Positions 55,590-64,000 of a DNA stretch of 64,000 bases are shown here, piece by piece (positions within the stretch are counted from its first letter, which is position 1; every line of letters starts with the position of its first letter). Both the position numbers and the translations under genes were made by a program. Source of the DNA: Croceivirga sp009797885 (GTDB lineage: Bacteria; Bacteroidota; Bacteroidia; Flavobacteriales; Flavobacteriaceae); assembly GCA_045866215.1 (NCBI GenBank), contig AP035880.1, forward strand, positions 3,472,001-3,536,000. Reading direction: 5' to 3'. The notes under the pieces are model-generated. The model made no database searches. It was given only the letters and a program-made list of their open reading frames with translations, and had not been told where the DNA came from.

Positions 55590-55779
55590 GGGATATTTGT
55601 ATTTTTATGGTTGAACTTGTCGTTAGGTTGCCATGGTTGGCCTATTCAAAAATACCCCTTGGCCATATTATCTTAGACCCGTGAGTAAGGGAAAAATGGA
55701 ATGGGAACCATATTTAGCAAGATTGGACAAGTGAGGGTCATCGGGCAAGGCTCATTTTTGTCCATACAACGTTATTGAA

Positions 55780-56637
55780 ATGCATCCTGCAACCAAGAAA
55801 TCCCACCAAAAATCCATGAACAGGGCCATTGATTATATCAATGACCACTTGAAGGAACCCATTGACTTGAATACCCTTGCCGAGGTATCCAATATTTCAA
55901 AATACCATTTCCATCGGATTTTTAAGACCCATATTGGGGAGTCGGTAGCGGCCTATGTGACCAGGATACGTTTGGAAAGGGCTGCCCAACACTTGCAAAC
56001 ATCCAAAATGCCCCTTATTGAGATAGCCGCAAGGGTGGGGTATAGGTCCCAGCACTCCTTATCTAAGGCCTTCAAGAAGCAGTTTGGAATGGCGCCCTCC
56101 AAATTCCGGAAGATGGAGATTTACGCCCCAACGCCCAATGACCGTGGGCAGGCTAAAGTAGGTGAAATGGATCCCGTAATACGAACTATTGGGAGCTTTT
56201 ATCTTGTTTATACCCGCATCATAGCAAAGTATGGATCCTCCAAGGAATATGATCGGGCATGGTACAGGCTGTTGGAATATGCCCAGGAAAAGGGGGCGTT
56301 GAACGACCGTACGGAGTACCTGGGCCTTAGTTTTGACGACCCGGCCATTACCAAGAATGAGCAGTGTCGGTTCTATGCTTGCATTACCGTGGAGGAACCC
56401 TTAAAACCGGAAGGCGAGTTTGGTTCATTGTTCGTGGAAGGTGGAAAATATGCCATTTTTACCCATAAAGGCCCTTACTCAGGGCTTCATGGCCTCTATC
56501 AAAGTATTTGTTTCGATTGGGTTCCCAAAAATGCCATTACGTTTGGAAAGGGCATTTCGTTTGAAAAATATGTAAACAGTCCTGATGAGGTATCTCCAGG
56601 GGAATTGATTACTGAAGTCTTTATTCCAATCCAATAG
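55780..56637 (+). CDS. AraC-family regulator with GyrI-like ligand domain
   Basis: Regulator of 285 residues. An N-terminal AraC HTH pair (residues ~13-110: AIDYINDHLKEPIDLNTLAEV, YHFHRIFKTHIGESV, IAARVGYRSQHSLSKAFKKQFGMAPSKFRK) is followed by a GyrI/Rob-like effector-binding domain (~125-285) that ends with PGELITEVFIPIQ. This Rob/BmrR-like arrangement commonly senses small amphipathic compounds. It is divergent from the ClbS-like gene and convergent with the azoreductase gene, and may control either; no operator is visible. Confidence 0.9.
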   Translation: MHPATKKSHQKSMNRAIDYINDHLKEPIDLNTLAEVSNISKYHFHRIFKTHIGESVAAYVTRIRLERAAQHLQTSKMPLIEIAARVGYRSQHSLSKAFKKQFGMAPSKFRKMEIYAPTPNDRGQAKVGEMDPVIRTIGSFYLVYTRIIAKYGSSKEYDRAWYRLLEYAQEKGALNDRTEYLGLSFDDPAITKNEQCRFYACITVEEPLKPEGEFGSLFVEGGKYAIFTHKGPYSGLHGLYQSICFDWVPKNAITFGKGISFEKYVNSPDEVSPGELITEVFIPIQ

Positions 56638-56679
56638 AAGCCAATTTGCAAAAACCCGTTGCTATTCCTAAGGGTGGTA

Positions 56680-57294
56680 CTAAAGCCCGTCCATAAAAGC
56701 GTCGATTTTATCATTTACCTCTTGAATCGCCATTTTTCTTGCTTCCACGCCATAAAAATCCGTAGGTTCAATGTTCATAAAGGTGATATCCGTTATTCCG
56801 AGAAAACCGAAAATCAAGCTTATATACGGTTCAACAAAGTCCATGGCCTTGGTGGCTTTGTCTTTGTAGGAGCCGCCCCTACTGTTGAGAACCACAACTT
56901 TAAGATTTTTTACCTGACCGTGAAATCCGGTGTCATCGGCCACAAAAGTTCGGCCCGAGCGAGAGATATAATCAATATAGGACTTAAAAACCGAAGGTAT
57001 TCCAAAATTGTACATGGGAAGGCCCAGAACCATTAGGTCCGCTTCAAAAAGACGGTCGACCAATTGGTTGGACAGCGCTAACACTTCTTTGGTTTCTGCG
57101 GTATGTTGATCCATGGGAACATACATGGCCTGTGCATAGTCCTGGCTAATATGTGGTGGCGTATCCACTGTCAGATCCAATCGATCTATTTCGATGGAGT
57201 GCTTTTCCCTGAGCTTATCAATAAATACTTGTGATAGTTGTCTTGAAACCGAACCCTTATGTCTTAGGCTACAATCAATGTGAAGTACTTTCAT
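56680..57294 (-). CDS. azoR: FMN-dependent NAD(P)H azoreductase / quinone reductase
   Basis: Flavodoxin-fold oxidoreductase of 204 residues, the usual length for AzoR (about 200). Motifs: MKVLHIDCSLRHKGSVSRQLS (phosphate-binding loop for FMN), PMYNFGIPSVFKSYIDYISRSGRTF (isoalloxazine-contacting loop, very close to AzoR) and LNSRGGSY. It would reduce quinones, azo dyes or nitro compounds with NAD(P)H in the cytoplasm. The gene lies among other redox and detoxification genes on the - strand and follows the DUF6194 gene by 21 bp, so the two may be cotranscribed. Confidence 0.9.
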   Translation of the reverse strand: MKVLHIDCSLRHKGSVSRQLSQVFIDKLREKHSIEIDRLDLTVDTPPHISQDYAQAMYVPMDQHTAETKEVLALSNQLVDRLFEADLMVLGLPMYNFGIPSVFKSYIDYISRSGRTFVADDTGFHGQVKNLKVVVLNSRGGSYKDKATKAMDFVEPYISLIFGFLGITDITFMNIEPTDFYGVEARKMAIQEVNDKIDAFMDGL

Positions 57295-57315
57295 TTTTTT
57301 GAATATTTTGGGCTG

Positions 57316-57771
57316 TTATGATGTTCTTTTTCGCTTTTCGAATTTTTTTAGGACATTCCCATAAGCGATGTCCAGTAGGTTTTCCAAGGTTTTCAATTGA
57401 TTTTTGGAAGGATTGTTCATGGCCACCCATCCCATCCAGGCGTAGACTGGATGGGGCATCAAGGTTTGTACGGAGGTGAAATCAAAGTCAATGTCCACAA
57501 CACCCCCTTTGGGCGCTCGCTTTGGGGTAGCGCCAAACAGTTTTTGGTATCTGCTTTTTCCAATGCCGATACTTATCCGGTAGGTTCCGTTTCTATCCAG
57601 GTGGGACGCCTTATCATTGGGGCCGTCACTTTCTTTGATTGTGGTGAAATAAATCCCCTTGGGCAATAGGCCACTCGGGTTGTAGAAGAAACTTCGTTCC
57701 CCATAGGTATTGGTCACAACAATATCGCTATAGTTGTTCAATATCCAATCTTCAAGTTCGGGGACGGTCAT
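57316..57771 (-). CDS. DUF6194-family protein
   Basis: Protein of 151 residues without signal peptide or membrane segment. Words such as YGERSFFYNPSGLLPKGIYF, DRNGTYRISIGIGK, FGATPKRAPKGG and HPVYAWMGWVAMNNPS recall the DUF6194 (MmcQ/YjbR-like fold) family. Function unknown. It precedes azoR by 21 bp in the direction of transcription. Confidence 0.72.
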   Translation of the reverse strand: MTVPELEDWILNNYSDIVVTNTYGERSFFYNPSGLLPKGIYFTTIKESDGPNDKASHLDRNGTYRISIGIGKSRYQKLFGATPKRAPKGGVVDIDFDFTSVQTLMPHPVYAWMGWVAMNNPSKNQLKTLENLLDIAYGNVLKKFEKRKRTS

Positions 57772-57902
57772 GGGCTTCGCATTACGGTTGGTGCGAAGTT
57801 ATCTGTGTTGGGTGACAACCCTATGTCAGCCGTGTTGTCATTTTTTCCAACTTTTTGGATAAGGTGTTTTTTATCGGATTCTACACCTTACTATTTTGAA
57901 TA

Positions 57903-58574
57903 TCAATATTGCAACGTGTTGTTGGCAATCAGTTGTAAAAGCTCTTCTTCCACTCCTTTACAAATGACAACATTATTATGCGTACAGTTTTTTAATCGTA
58001 TCGGGTTAAAATTGTGTATGCTAATGGAAGTTGGTTTCAATTCCTTTGACAACAACAGGGTCAGCATCTCTAGAGCGGCCTTTGCCGTGGAATACCCCGT
58101 CATTTGATAGTCGGCATAACAAAAGCCCTCGTCTTTCATCTTTTCAATTTCCCCCAGTGAACTGGATACGTTGACAATGATTGCATTTTCGCTCTTTGAC
58201 AAAAGGTCATATAAACCTTGAATGGCGCGTATCACCGAAAAGAAGTTTTCTTCAAAGAGTTCTTTTACCTCTGCTATCTTTAGCTCATTGATCTTTTGAC
58301 CAAATCCATTGGCTATTTCAGCATTGTTTATGAGCACATCGAGCTTTCCATGGGCGTTTTCGATATACTGGCCTAGCCTGTTCACACTTTGCTGATCGGT
58401 TAGGTCCACTTTCAGGAGTTTGATGCCATGGAGGTCCGTTTTTTCCAGTTCTTGATGACTTTTTCCCTTGGCCCCCAATAAGACCTCATATCCTTGATTT
58501 TGCAAAATGGTTGCAAAGGTTTTTCCCATTCCATTTCCCGCCTCTGTGACCAAAGCAATTTGACGCTTTTCCAT
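57903..58574 (-). CDS. Short-chain dehydrogenase/reductase
   Basis: Classical SDR of 223 residues. The nucleotide-binding TEAGNGMG near residue 11 is a variant of TGxxxGxG in which the first Gly is Glu. NNAE at ~85 is the structural NNAG-type motif. A catalytic Ser (NVSSS) and the YSTAK pair (YxxxK) are present. The substrate is unknown. A GAACTTTG sequence on the - strand (58596-58603), near the TAnnTTTG consensus, could be its -7 box. The AraC gene upstream (58661) is transcribed in the same direction and may regulate it. Confidence 0.88.
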   Translation of the reverse strand: MEKRQIALVTEAGNGMGKTFATILQNQGYEVLLGAKGKSHQELEKTDLHGIKLLKVDLTDQQSVNRLGQYIENAHGKLDVLINNAEIANGFGQKINELKIAEVKELFEENFFSVIRAIQGLYDLLSKSENAIIVNVSSSLGEIEKMKDEGFCYADYQMTGYSTAKAALEMLTLLLSKELKPTSISIHNFNPIRLKNCTHNNVVICKGVEEELLQLIANNTLQY

Positions 58575-58660
58575 AATCCTATTTTTTGAACACTACAAAG
58601 TTCCGAATAGAATTCAAGAAAAAATAACCACTTTCCACTACAAAATGGCAAAAATGTAAA

Positions 58661-59572
58661 CTATAGGGACTGCCTGAACTTATTGGGCGTGGTTCCGCTG
58701 TACTTCTTAAAGAAACGTGTGAAGTGTGTCGGTTCCTGGAAGTTGAGTCTATAGGCGATTTCCGCAACATCCAAAGTTGTAAAGGAAAGCATGGTCTTGC
58801 TTTCCAGAAAAACGCGTTGTTGGATGATATCTTTGGCGGTTTTGCCGGTGATCTGTTTTATGGTGGTGGTGAGGTAATTGGGGGTCACATTCAGCTGTTG
58901 CGCATAATCACCGACATTTTTTGAATCGACATAGAGTTTGTCCACCAATTGCTGGAATTTTTGGGTAAGCACCTGTCCTCTGGATAAATGACTTTCGGTG
59001 GTCTTGTACCGCTCATAAATGGATTTGCAGTTATAGAGTACCGATGTCAACATACCCTGTAACATCCTTTCCTGGTATGGATGCGGGTTTTGAAATACGG
59101 AATGCATCCGCTGCATGTCCACCTCCAACGATTGCTGTTCTTCAGGTGTCATTAGGAATACACTGTTTTCGGATAGTTTTAAAAAAGGGAATTCCCCCGT
59201 TAGATCGGGAATGGATTTTGAAATAAATTCCTTTCGGAACTGAATGTGATATCCGGTGGATTCAGCATCCCGAAACCAGGAGAACACCTGACCGGGAACC
59301 ACAAACCACAAGGGCAATTTTTCCAGTTTCACGGCGTTGGTATTCAGATTTATTTGACTATTGCCCGTATTGCTGAGGATTCCAATTTGGTAAAATCCCT
59401 GGCGGTAGGGAGGCATACATTTTCTTGTGGTTGGCTCCAGGGATTCCAGCGTAAAAATATCGAACCCGGGAATATGGCTACGATGATCGTATCCCGTTGC
59501 CTGGTGAAGATCATTACTGGTTTCGAATACCGGAATTTCCTTTTTGGCCATACTTAAAAATAGCAATTTCAA
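58661..59572 (-). CDS. AraC-family transcriptional regulator
   Basis: Regulator of 303 residues. The N-terminal ~190 residues form a cupin-like sensor domain (YRQGFYQIGILSNTGNSQINLN, LWFVVPGQVFSWF). The C-terminal AraC HTH pair (~200-303) shows VGDYAQQLNVTPNYLTTTIKQITGKTAKDIIQQRVFLESKTML, DVAEIAYRLNF and FTRFFKKYSGTTPNKFRQS. It lies immediately upstream of the SDR gene (86 bp), on the same strand. An inducer is not evident. Confidence 0.9.
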   Translation of the reverse strand: MKLLFLSMAKKEIPVFETSNDLHQATGYDHRSHIPGFDIFTLESLEPTTRKCMPPYRQGFYQIGILSNTGNSQINLNTNAVKLEKLPLWFVVPGQVFSWFRDAESTGYHIQFRKEFISKSIPDLTGEFPFLKLSENSVFLMTPEEQQSLEVDMQRMHSVFQNPHPYQERMLQGMLTSVLYNCKSIYERYKTTESHLSRGQVLTQKFQQLVDKLYVDSKNVGDYAQQLNVTPNYLTTTIKQITGKTAKDIIQQRVFLESKTMLSFTTLDVAEIAYRLNFQEPTHFTRFFKKYSGTTPNKFRQSL

Positions 59573-59597
59573 GTTAAGTTGAAGCTACTTTTTCCTT

Positions 59598-59690
59598 CTA
59601 AATAATATCACTTACCAGCGCAAAGCCTGTGACCATAATGATAACCGATACGGTTAAATAAAGCAATGTAATTAAAACGAACTTTTTCAT
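59598..59690 (-). CDS. 30-aa single-pass membrane peptide
   Basis: The frame from ATG 59690 to TAG 59598 encodes a basic start (MKKF) and one hydrophobic helix (VLITLLYLTVSVIIMVTGFALV) with a short tail (SDII). About 21 bp upstream on the - strand lies GAACTTTG (59711-59718), one base off the TAnnTTTG -7 box, which supports transcription. It sits 25 bp before the AraC gene on the same strand. No family recognised; a secreted or membrane micropeptide is possible. Confidence 0.45.
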   Translation of the reverse strand: MKKFVLITLLYLTVSVIIMVTGFALVSDII

Positions 59691-59818
59691 GATTTCTAAA
59701 ATTTATACCACAAAGTTCAGTCTAAAGGTCCCTTTTATGTTAACCTAAAACGTAGCGAAAATGACCAAAATCTAATCTACATTTGGCGAGTGGTGCATTG
59801 GTCTTCAACGCATCCGAA

Positions 59819-61150
59819 TTAACCGGGCAGTAAAACCTTAACTTTTTTGCTCCTGAACTGTTTTGAAGCTATCAATAGGGCAATGAGAAGAAAAATAAAG
59901 CCACCTATCATAAAAACCAGGGTTGTTATTTTTTCAAATAAGATACCTCCAATCACCAGTCCAAACATGCTGGCAATGCTTCCCATGGAAGTACCGTACC
60001 CTTGAATGGCACCCTGTGTACTATTATTACCGGCTCGGGATAACAATGCCATGAAGCTGGGCCACATAAGACCATTGCCCAGGGAAAGAAAAGTTATGGC
60101 AATGTATAAAAGCACTAATTGCTGTTGGGACAATAAAAAGAAACTTGCGGCCAATAGCAAGGATCCCATAAGTACCAATGCATGACTTGAGAATATTTTG
60201 GAAAGTCGATTCAATACCGGTCCCTGAACAAAGAACATAATTAGACTTGAATAGGCCAGGAACAGCCCCAAATCCACGGCGGACCAATTAAGTGTACCAC
60301 TGGCATAAATGGGCAGTCCGGCATAGAAAAGGCTAAAAGCAAAAAAGGTCAGGAAATAGACCAGGTACAAGATGGGCACCCCACTAATTTTCAAGACCTG
60401 TTTTAAGCCATTTCTGTTTTCCGGGAGCAAGGCATCGCTACCTTCGGTAAAGCAGTCTTTATGCTCCACTTGAAAAAACCGTCGCACGTTTTTTAGTGAA
60501 ATGTTTCCTGTATCAACAATACAGGGAACACTTTCTTCCAATCTAAAACCAATAACGATTATTGCTATTAAGGATATGGCTGCAGCAATCAATAGCGGTA
60601 AGACTTCCCCGATTATGGTACTGGCCAGAAGACCTGCAAACGCAGGACCGATCACGAAGCCCAAACTGGTTGAAGCCCCCATTTTCCCAAAATTTTGGTT
60701 ACGGTCCTCATCGGTTGAAATGTCGGACATATACGCATTGGCCACTGATATGTTCCCTCCGGTAAACCCATCAAGGATGCGCGCCAAAAATATGGTCAGG
60801 AGCGGGAGGGTCATGAGGTAAGAACCCGTAATTTCCGTGTTTTGTCCCCATAATTCCGTGTTGGGCAGAATAAAGGCCAGAAGGAACAATAGCCACGCTA
60901 AAAAAGTACCTGACTGTGATAGCATCAATACCTTTTTTCGTCCAATTTTGTCCGACAACCTTCCCAAAATAGGGGCGCCTATAAATTGAAAGAAGGGATA
61001 GGTGGCCCCAAGAATTCCATAAATAAAACCATTACCCCCAAAATCGGTGACGATAAAAATCAATATGGGCATCACCACACTGTAGCCCAATATACCGATG
61101 AAATTTACCAACAGGATCGGAAAAATTCTGGATTTAAAAAAAGCGAACAA
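59819..61150 (-). CDS. MFS transporter, TCR/Tet-like drug exporter
   Basis: Twelve-helix major facilitator of 443 residues. Motif A is intact after helix 2 (GAPILGRLSDKIGRKKVL), and the first helix reads PILLVNFIGILGYSVVMPILIF. RILDGFTGGNISVANAYMSD corresponds to motif B/C of the drug:H+ antiporter group (TetA-like). A long central loop (~215-250) connects the two halves. It is likely a proton-coupled exporter; the substrate is unknown. Followed by the AraC/SDR group on the same strand. Confidence 0.9.
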   Translation of the reverse strand: MFAFFKSRIFPILLVNFIGILGYSVVMPILIFIVTDFGGNGFIYGILGATYPFFQFIGAPILGRLSDKIGRKKVLMLSQSGTFLAWLLFLLAFILPNTELWGQNTEITGSYLMTLPLLTIFLARILDGFTGGNISVANAYMSDISTDEDRNQNFGKMGASTSLGFVIGPAFAGLLASTIIGEVLPLLIAAAISLIAIIVIGFRLEESVPCIVDTGNISLKNVRRFFQVEHKDCFTEGSDALLPENRNGLKQVLKISGVPILYLVYFLTFFAFSLFYAGLPIYASGTLNWSAVDLGLFLAYSSLIMFFVQGPVLNRLSKIFSSHALVLMGSLLLAASFFLLSQQQLVLLYIAITFLSLGNGLMWPSFMALLSRAGNNSTQGAIQGYGTSMGSIASMFGLVIGGILFEKITTLVFMIGGFIFLLIALLIASKQFRSKKVKVLLPG

Positions 61151-61420
61151 CTTGGATTTGTTTAGTCAGGACCTGAAGATACTCAATTAATGGGTTGAAG
61201 CCGAAGTAACCCGGAATTAAAAAGATTTTTCCGCTTCGCTATTCAACGGTTCGTCCCTCCTTTGAAAACATAGCTTCATTTCCCCTTAATACCGATCTGG
61301 GGTTAATTTAAAACTAACTGAGCTAAAAGCATCGGGAATGGGCATCCTTGCCGGAAAGGGTGTTTGAGCGTACGTTACCCTTCCGTTTCGTAGTAACGGG
61401 ATGTGGATGTCAATGGATTC

Positions 61421-62242
61421 TTATGCTCCGTTTATAAATTGAATGGCTTGGTCAAGGGCTTCTGGGGTACGCAAGATCCTGAAATGTCCAGTTCCCGTTA
61501 GTTCAATAAAACGTGCATTTTTCCACTGCTCCTTTACTTTTTTTGAACGTTCAATAGGAATCACAGTATCATTTTTATCGTGGAGGATCAGTGCTTTTTC
61601 CACTTGAATCTGACTTACAAAATCAGAAACATTTAACTCGGCCACACTGGATTGTAGTTCCGTTTCCAATCTGGCGATAAGCCTGTTTTTTACGTTTTCC
61701 GTGATGCCTACCTGCTGGGCCACATCATTGATTCGTTCCAAAAACCGGTTGGGTACGGTAAACAGCACATAGGTATCAATACTGATATCGGGGTTCTTAA
61801 AAAGGGCATAGGTTGTGGCGACACCGCCAAAGGAATGGCTGACCAGTTTGATAACCTCGAACTTTTTGATCAATACCCCCACGAGTTCCGCAAACTCAAA
61901 AAGACTGGTCTTTCCTTTGCTGCTAAATCCATGGGATGGGGCATCAAAAGCATAAATGGTATAATCATATTGTTGTAGGGCCTGGATCAGATCAGTAAAA
62001 TTTCCGGCCTGACCTTCCCAACCGTGGATCAACAAAATACGGTTGTCCCCTCCGGTCCAGGTGTATAATTGAATGTCAAAGTCCTGAAACCTAAATGTTT
62101 CCCGTTCAGCCTGATCCAGAACTACGAGCTCATGGGGTCGTAACTTACGGATTTGTGGGCTGGTCAGTTGATGGTAGGCAAAATTGACCACCCTTTTTGG
62201 GAAAAGGATGGAGGCTATACGGACAAACCATTTTTTTAGCAC
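61421..62242 (-). CDS. Alpha/beta hydrolase
   Basis: Hydrolase of 273 residues. LIHGWEGQAGNF supplies the oxyanion HG motif. The nucleophile elbow is SHSFGG, with Ser as nucleophile. The catalytic Asp is probably in LILHDKNDTVIP, and the His in GTGHFRILR near the C-terminus. It is a serine esterase/lipase-type enzyme of unknown substrate. The N-terminal ~50 residues (RIASILFPKRVVNFAYHQL) are hydrophobic/basic, as in a membrane-associated subgroup. It is a single gene with 210-270 bp gaps on either side. Confidence 0.88.
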   Translation of the reverse strand: MLKKWFVRIASILFPKRVVNFAYHQLTSPQIRKLRPHELVVLDQAERETFRFQDFDIQLYTWTGGDNRILLIHGWEGQAGNFTDLIQALQQYDYTIYAFDAPSHGFSSKGKTSLFEFAELVGVLIKKFEVIKLVSHSFGGVATTYALFKNPDISIDTYVLFTVPNRFLERINDVAQQVGITENVKNRLIARLETELQSSVAELNVSDFVSQIQVEKALILHDKNDTVIPIERSKKVKEQWKNARFIELTGTGHFRILRTPEALDQAIQFINGA

Positions 62243-62453
62243 TCAGTTCTAAATCTTACGGTTAATTTAGTAAAAAACCCGGTCCAAAATGGAATCAAAA
62301 TAGAAACCAGGGTCGGGACCAGGATTATCGTAAGTATAAAAGTACGGAATGGGATGGGGAATGTCCCTAATTCATTCCCAAAATCAGTGCAGGATTCCCA
62401 TAATTATTGGGTAAATGGCCATTCAGATGATAACGCTGGATTTAAGCCCTTTC

Positions 62454-63260
62454 TTAAATCCCGGATTCCAATTGGTAGGATCGGAGATTTTCCATTAAAT
62501 GATCCTTGGATGAGGTTCCCGGAATGGAAATTATATGGGGCGCATAGTCCAGAAGCCAGCGTAGTGATAGTTGACTTGTGGTCATATTGCTTTTCCCAGC
62601 AATGGTCAAGGTGCTATCCTCCCAATTATTTCTGGACACCGGAGTATGGGCTATGAATGCCATATCCAACTCCCCACTCTTTTTAACCACATCCCCAAAA
62701 CGCCTGTCATTGTAATTGAATGCATTCTGTACTGCATCAATCTGTGCTGTGGATTGTGCCCGTTCCAATTGTGCAACAGTGACATTGGAGACCCCAATAT
62801 GCTTTATTTTACCTTCTTGTTGAAATTGCGCCAAGGCACCAATGGATTCTTCAATGGGAATGTTGGGGTCCACTTTGTGCAGAAAATAAAGGTCTATGGT
62901 CTCTTTTTGCAATCGTTTTAAACTTCCTTCAAGCGCAGTACGCAAATAATAAGGATGGCCATTGGGAATTACGGCCCCAGGCTGGTATTTAATAAAACCG
63001 CCTTTGGTGGCTACCACCACTTCATTTTTGAACGGGGCTACCGCTTCTTGAACCAATAACTCCGATGTATATGGGCCATAGGCATCAGCCGTGTCAATGA
63101 AGTTTACCCCATTTTCAATGGCCTTTCGGATGACCGCAATGGCATTTTTCCTGTTTGGTGTATCACCCCAGATTCCTGCACCTGTGGTGGCCCGCATGGT
63201 ACCAAAACCAATTCGGTTGATTTCGGAATCCCCTAATTTGAATGTATATTTTGTTGTCAT
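62454..63260 (-). CDS. Aldo/keto reductase
   Basis: NAD(P)H-dependent TIM-barrel oxidoreductase of 268 residues. The catalytic tetrad can be read as Asp in FIDTADAYGPYTSE, Tyr in the same motif, Lys in VVATKGGF and His in LYFLHKVD. The final SIPGTSSKDHLMENLRS is the family's cofactor-binding C-terminus. The length is at the short end for the family. It lies 59 bp from the hydrolase gene upstream on the - strand, so the two may form a unit. Confidence 0.92.
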   Translation of the reverse strand: MTTKYTFKLGDSEINRIGFGTMRATTGAGIWGDTPNRKNAIAVIRKAIENGVNFIDTADAYGPYTSELLVQEAVAPFKNEVVVATKGGFIKYQPGAVIPNGHPYYLRTALEGSLKRLQKETIDLYFLHKVDPNIPIEESIGALAQFQQEGKIKHIGVSNVTVAQLERAQSTAQIDAVQNAFNYNDRRFGDVVKKSGELDMAFIAHTPVSRNNWEDSTLTIAGKSNMTTSQLSLRWLLDYAPHIISIPGTSSKDHLMENLRSYQLESGI

Positions 63261-63319
63261 TTTTATGCTATTTTGTAGCGACGCCCATGAATAGGCGCCG
63301 CTATGGATTTGATTTATTC

Positions 63320-64000
63320 TTATTTTAAATACTTTATCATGAATGGGACTACGGCATCCACTGCCTGTTGCATTTCGGGATATACATCATAGAAATTGAA
63401 GTGGTAACCGGTGCCCCAAACCAGTTCTTTTTCAGTCTGTAACAGGCTGTAAAATTTCTTGGCCTGATCAGGGATCAAGGCATCATCCGTTGAAAAGACG
63501 AGGGTTGGGATTTCGATTTTCCCTGCTTGGCTTATGGGGTCAAACTTTTCGACCCAATCGATCCAAGCACTCCATGAGACTTCGTTTTTCCAGTTTTTGA
63601 TGGCCCCTCCACGGTTTTTATCAAAGTAATATTCCCCAGGGGTAAAATTGAAACCTTCCACTTCCGGGGTGTTGGTAAAGATTTGTGTTTTTTGGTTTTC
63701 ACCGGTAGCTTCAAAAAGCCGTTGGTTCTCCAATGCACGCTGATGGTTTTTTTCCAATGTTTCCTTTCCCCAAAAAGGTGCCGCGAGGGCGGGTTCGTAC
63801 ATCCATGGCACTACGGCCGCAATAGCGGCAACGCGGTCGTCGTTGGCTGCAAGGTAAGCGGCATTGCCTCCCGAGGTACATACCCCGACCATGCCTATTT
63901 TGTCAATATAGGGAAGGTTCTCCAAATAGGTCACCGCTGCTTGTAAATCCTTAAGTTTCCCGTCCACACTCTCATTTTGTCTTGGCAGGCCATCGCTTTC
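63320..64000 (-). CDS. Dienelactone-hydrolase-like alpha/beta hydrolase, 5' end outside the window
   Basis: The frame is open to base 64000, so the start lies beyond the window; GTG 63967 is not a credible start. The nucleophile elbow reads GVCTSGG, with Cys in the nucleophile position as in dienelactone hydrolase relatives. The acid/His parts may be the Asp of STDDALIPDQAKKFY and the His of WGTGYHFNFYD. ALAAPFWGKETLEKNHQRAL is the usual insertion of this family. Substrate unknown. Confidence 0.82.
   Translation of the reverse strand, partial: ESDGLPRQNESVDGKLKDLQAAVTYLENLPYIDKIGMVGVCTSGGNAAYLAANDDRVAAIAAVVPWMYEPALAAPFWGKETLEKNHQRALENQRLFEATGENQKTQIFTNTPEVEGFNFTPGEYYFDKNRGGAIKNWKNEVSWSAWIDWVEKFDPISQAGKIEIPTLVFSTDDALIPDQAKKFYSLLQTEKELVWGTGYHFNFYDVYPEMQQAVDAVVPFMIKYLK

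Overview
The window looks like a chromosomal segment of a marine-type Bacteroidetes bacterium, most likely Flavobacteriaceae. The grounds are three secreted giants that end in a gliding-motility/T9SS type B sorting domain (motif GFSPNGDGINDTF), genes without Shine-Dalgarno sites but with occasional TAnnTTTG-like -7 boxes, and dispersed intergenic repeats built on GTCATTTCGACC and GTCATTCCCGC. The genus cannot be fixed from the sequence.

Layout. 0-3.1 kb holds the tail of a probable sodium:solute symporter, a small HTH-like protein and a TPR sensor histidine kinase. 3.1-44.8 kb is dominated by three paralogous giants on the + strand: A (2507 aa), B (1882 aa) and C (7523 aa, one uninterrupted 22.6-kb frame). 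Each has a signal peptide, modules made of a beta-type cap plus BspA/DUF285 25-residue repeats, HYR/Ig-like domains and the T9SS sorting domain. A carries five modules in an a-b-a-b-a order, with a 929-bp tract repeated without a mismatch. B carries two modules plus seven 79-81-residue HYR units. C carries eleven modules and then a tail of 29 Ig/HYR-like units in which two subtypes alternate, differing in where the middle cysteine sits. A promoter-like element containing TTGTTAC lies upstream of all three. B and C also share a ~300-bp leader with a conserved frame that overlaps the giant start codon as ATGA. Between B and C lie a 39-aa membrane peptide, a TMTC-like membrane glycosyltransferase with TPRs, a cytosine deaminase closely resembling yeast Fcy1, and a 2.3-copy tandem 230-bp intergenic repeat.

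44.9-54.7 kb (- strand) is one compact efflux operon read from right to left: TetR regulator, DUF2461 protein, class III nucleotide cyclase fused in frame to an RND membrane-fusion lipoprotein, RND pump, TolC-like outer-membrane protein, a 97-aa protein, tandem universal stress protein and a GNAT acetyltransferase. Three copies of a 13-bp palindromic operator (TGACnnnnnGTCA type) lie before tetR, before the DUF2461 gene and, unexpectedly, inside the fused frame just before the lipoprotein's own signal peptide. That last position suggests a separately controlled start.

55-64 kb holds small detoxification and regulatory genes: a ClbS/DfsB-like protein, two AraC regulators, an azoreductase, a DUF6194 protein, an SDR oxidoreductase, a 30-aa membrane peptide, an MFS exporter, an alpha/beta hydrolase, an aldo/keto reductase and a truncated dienelactone-hydrolase-like gene at the edge. 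I saw no rRNA, tRNA, CRISPR array or transposase. All calls come from reading the sequence; no database search was run.
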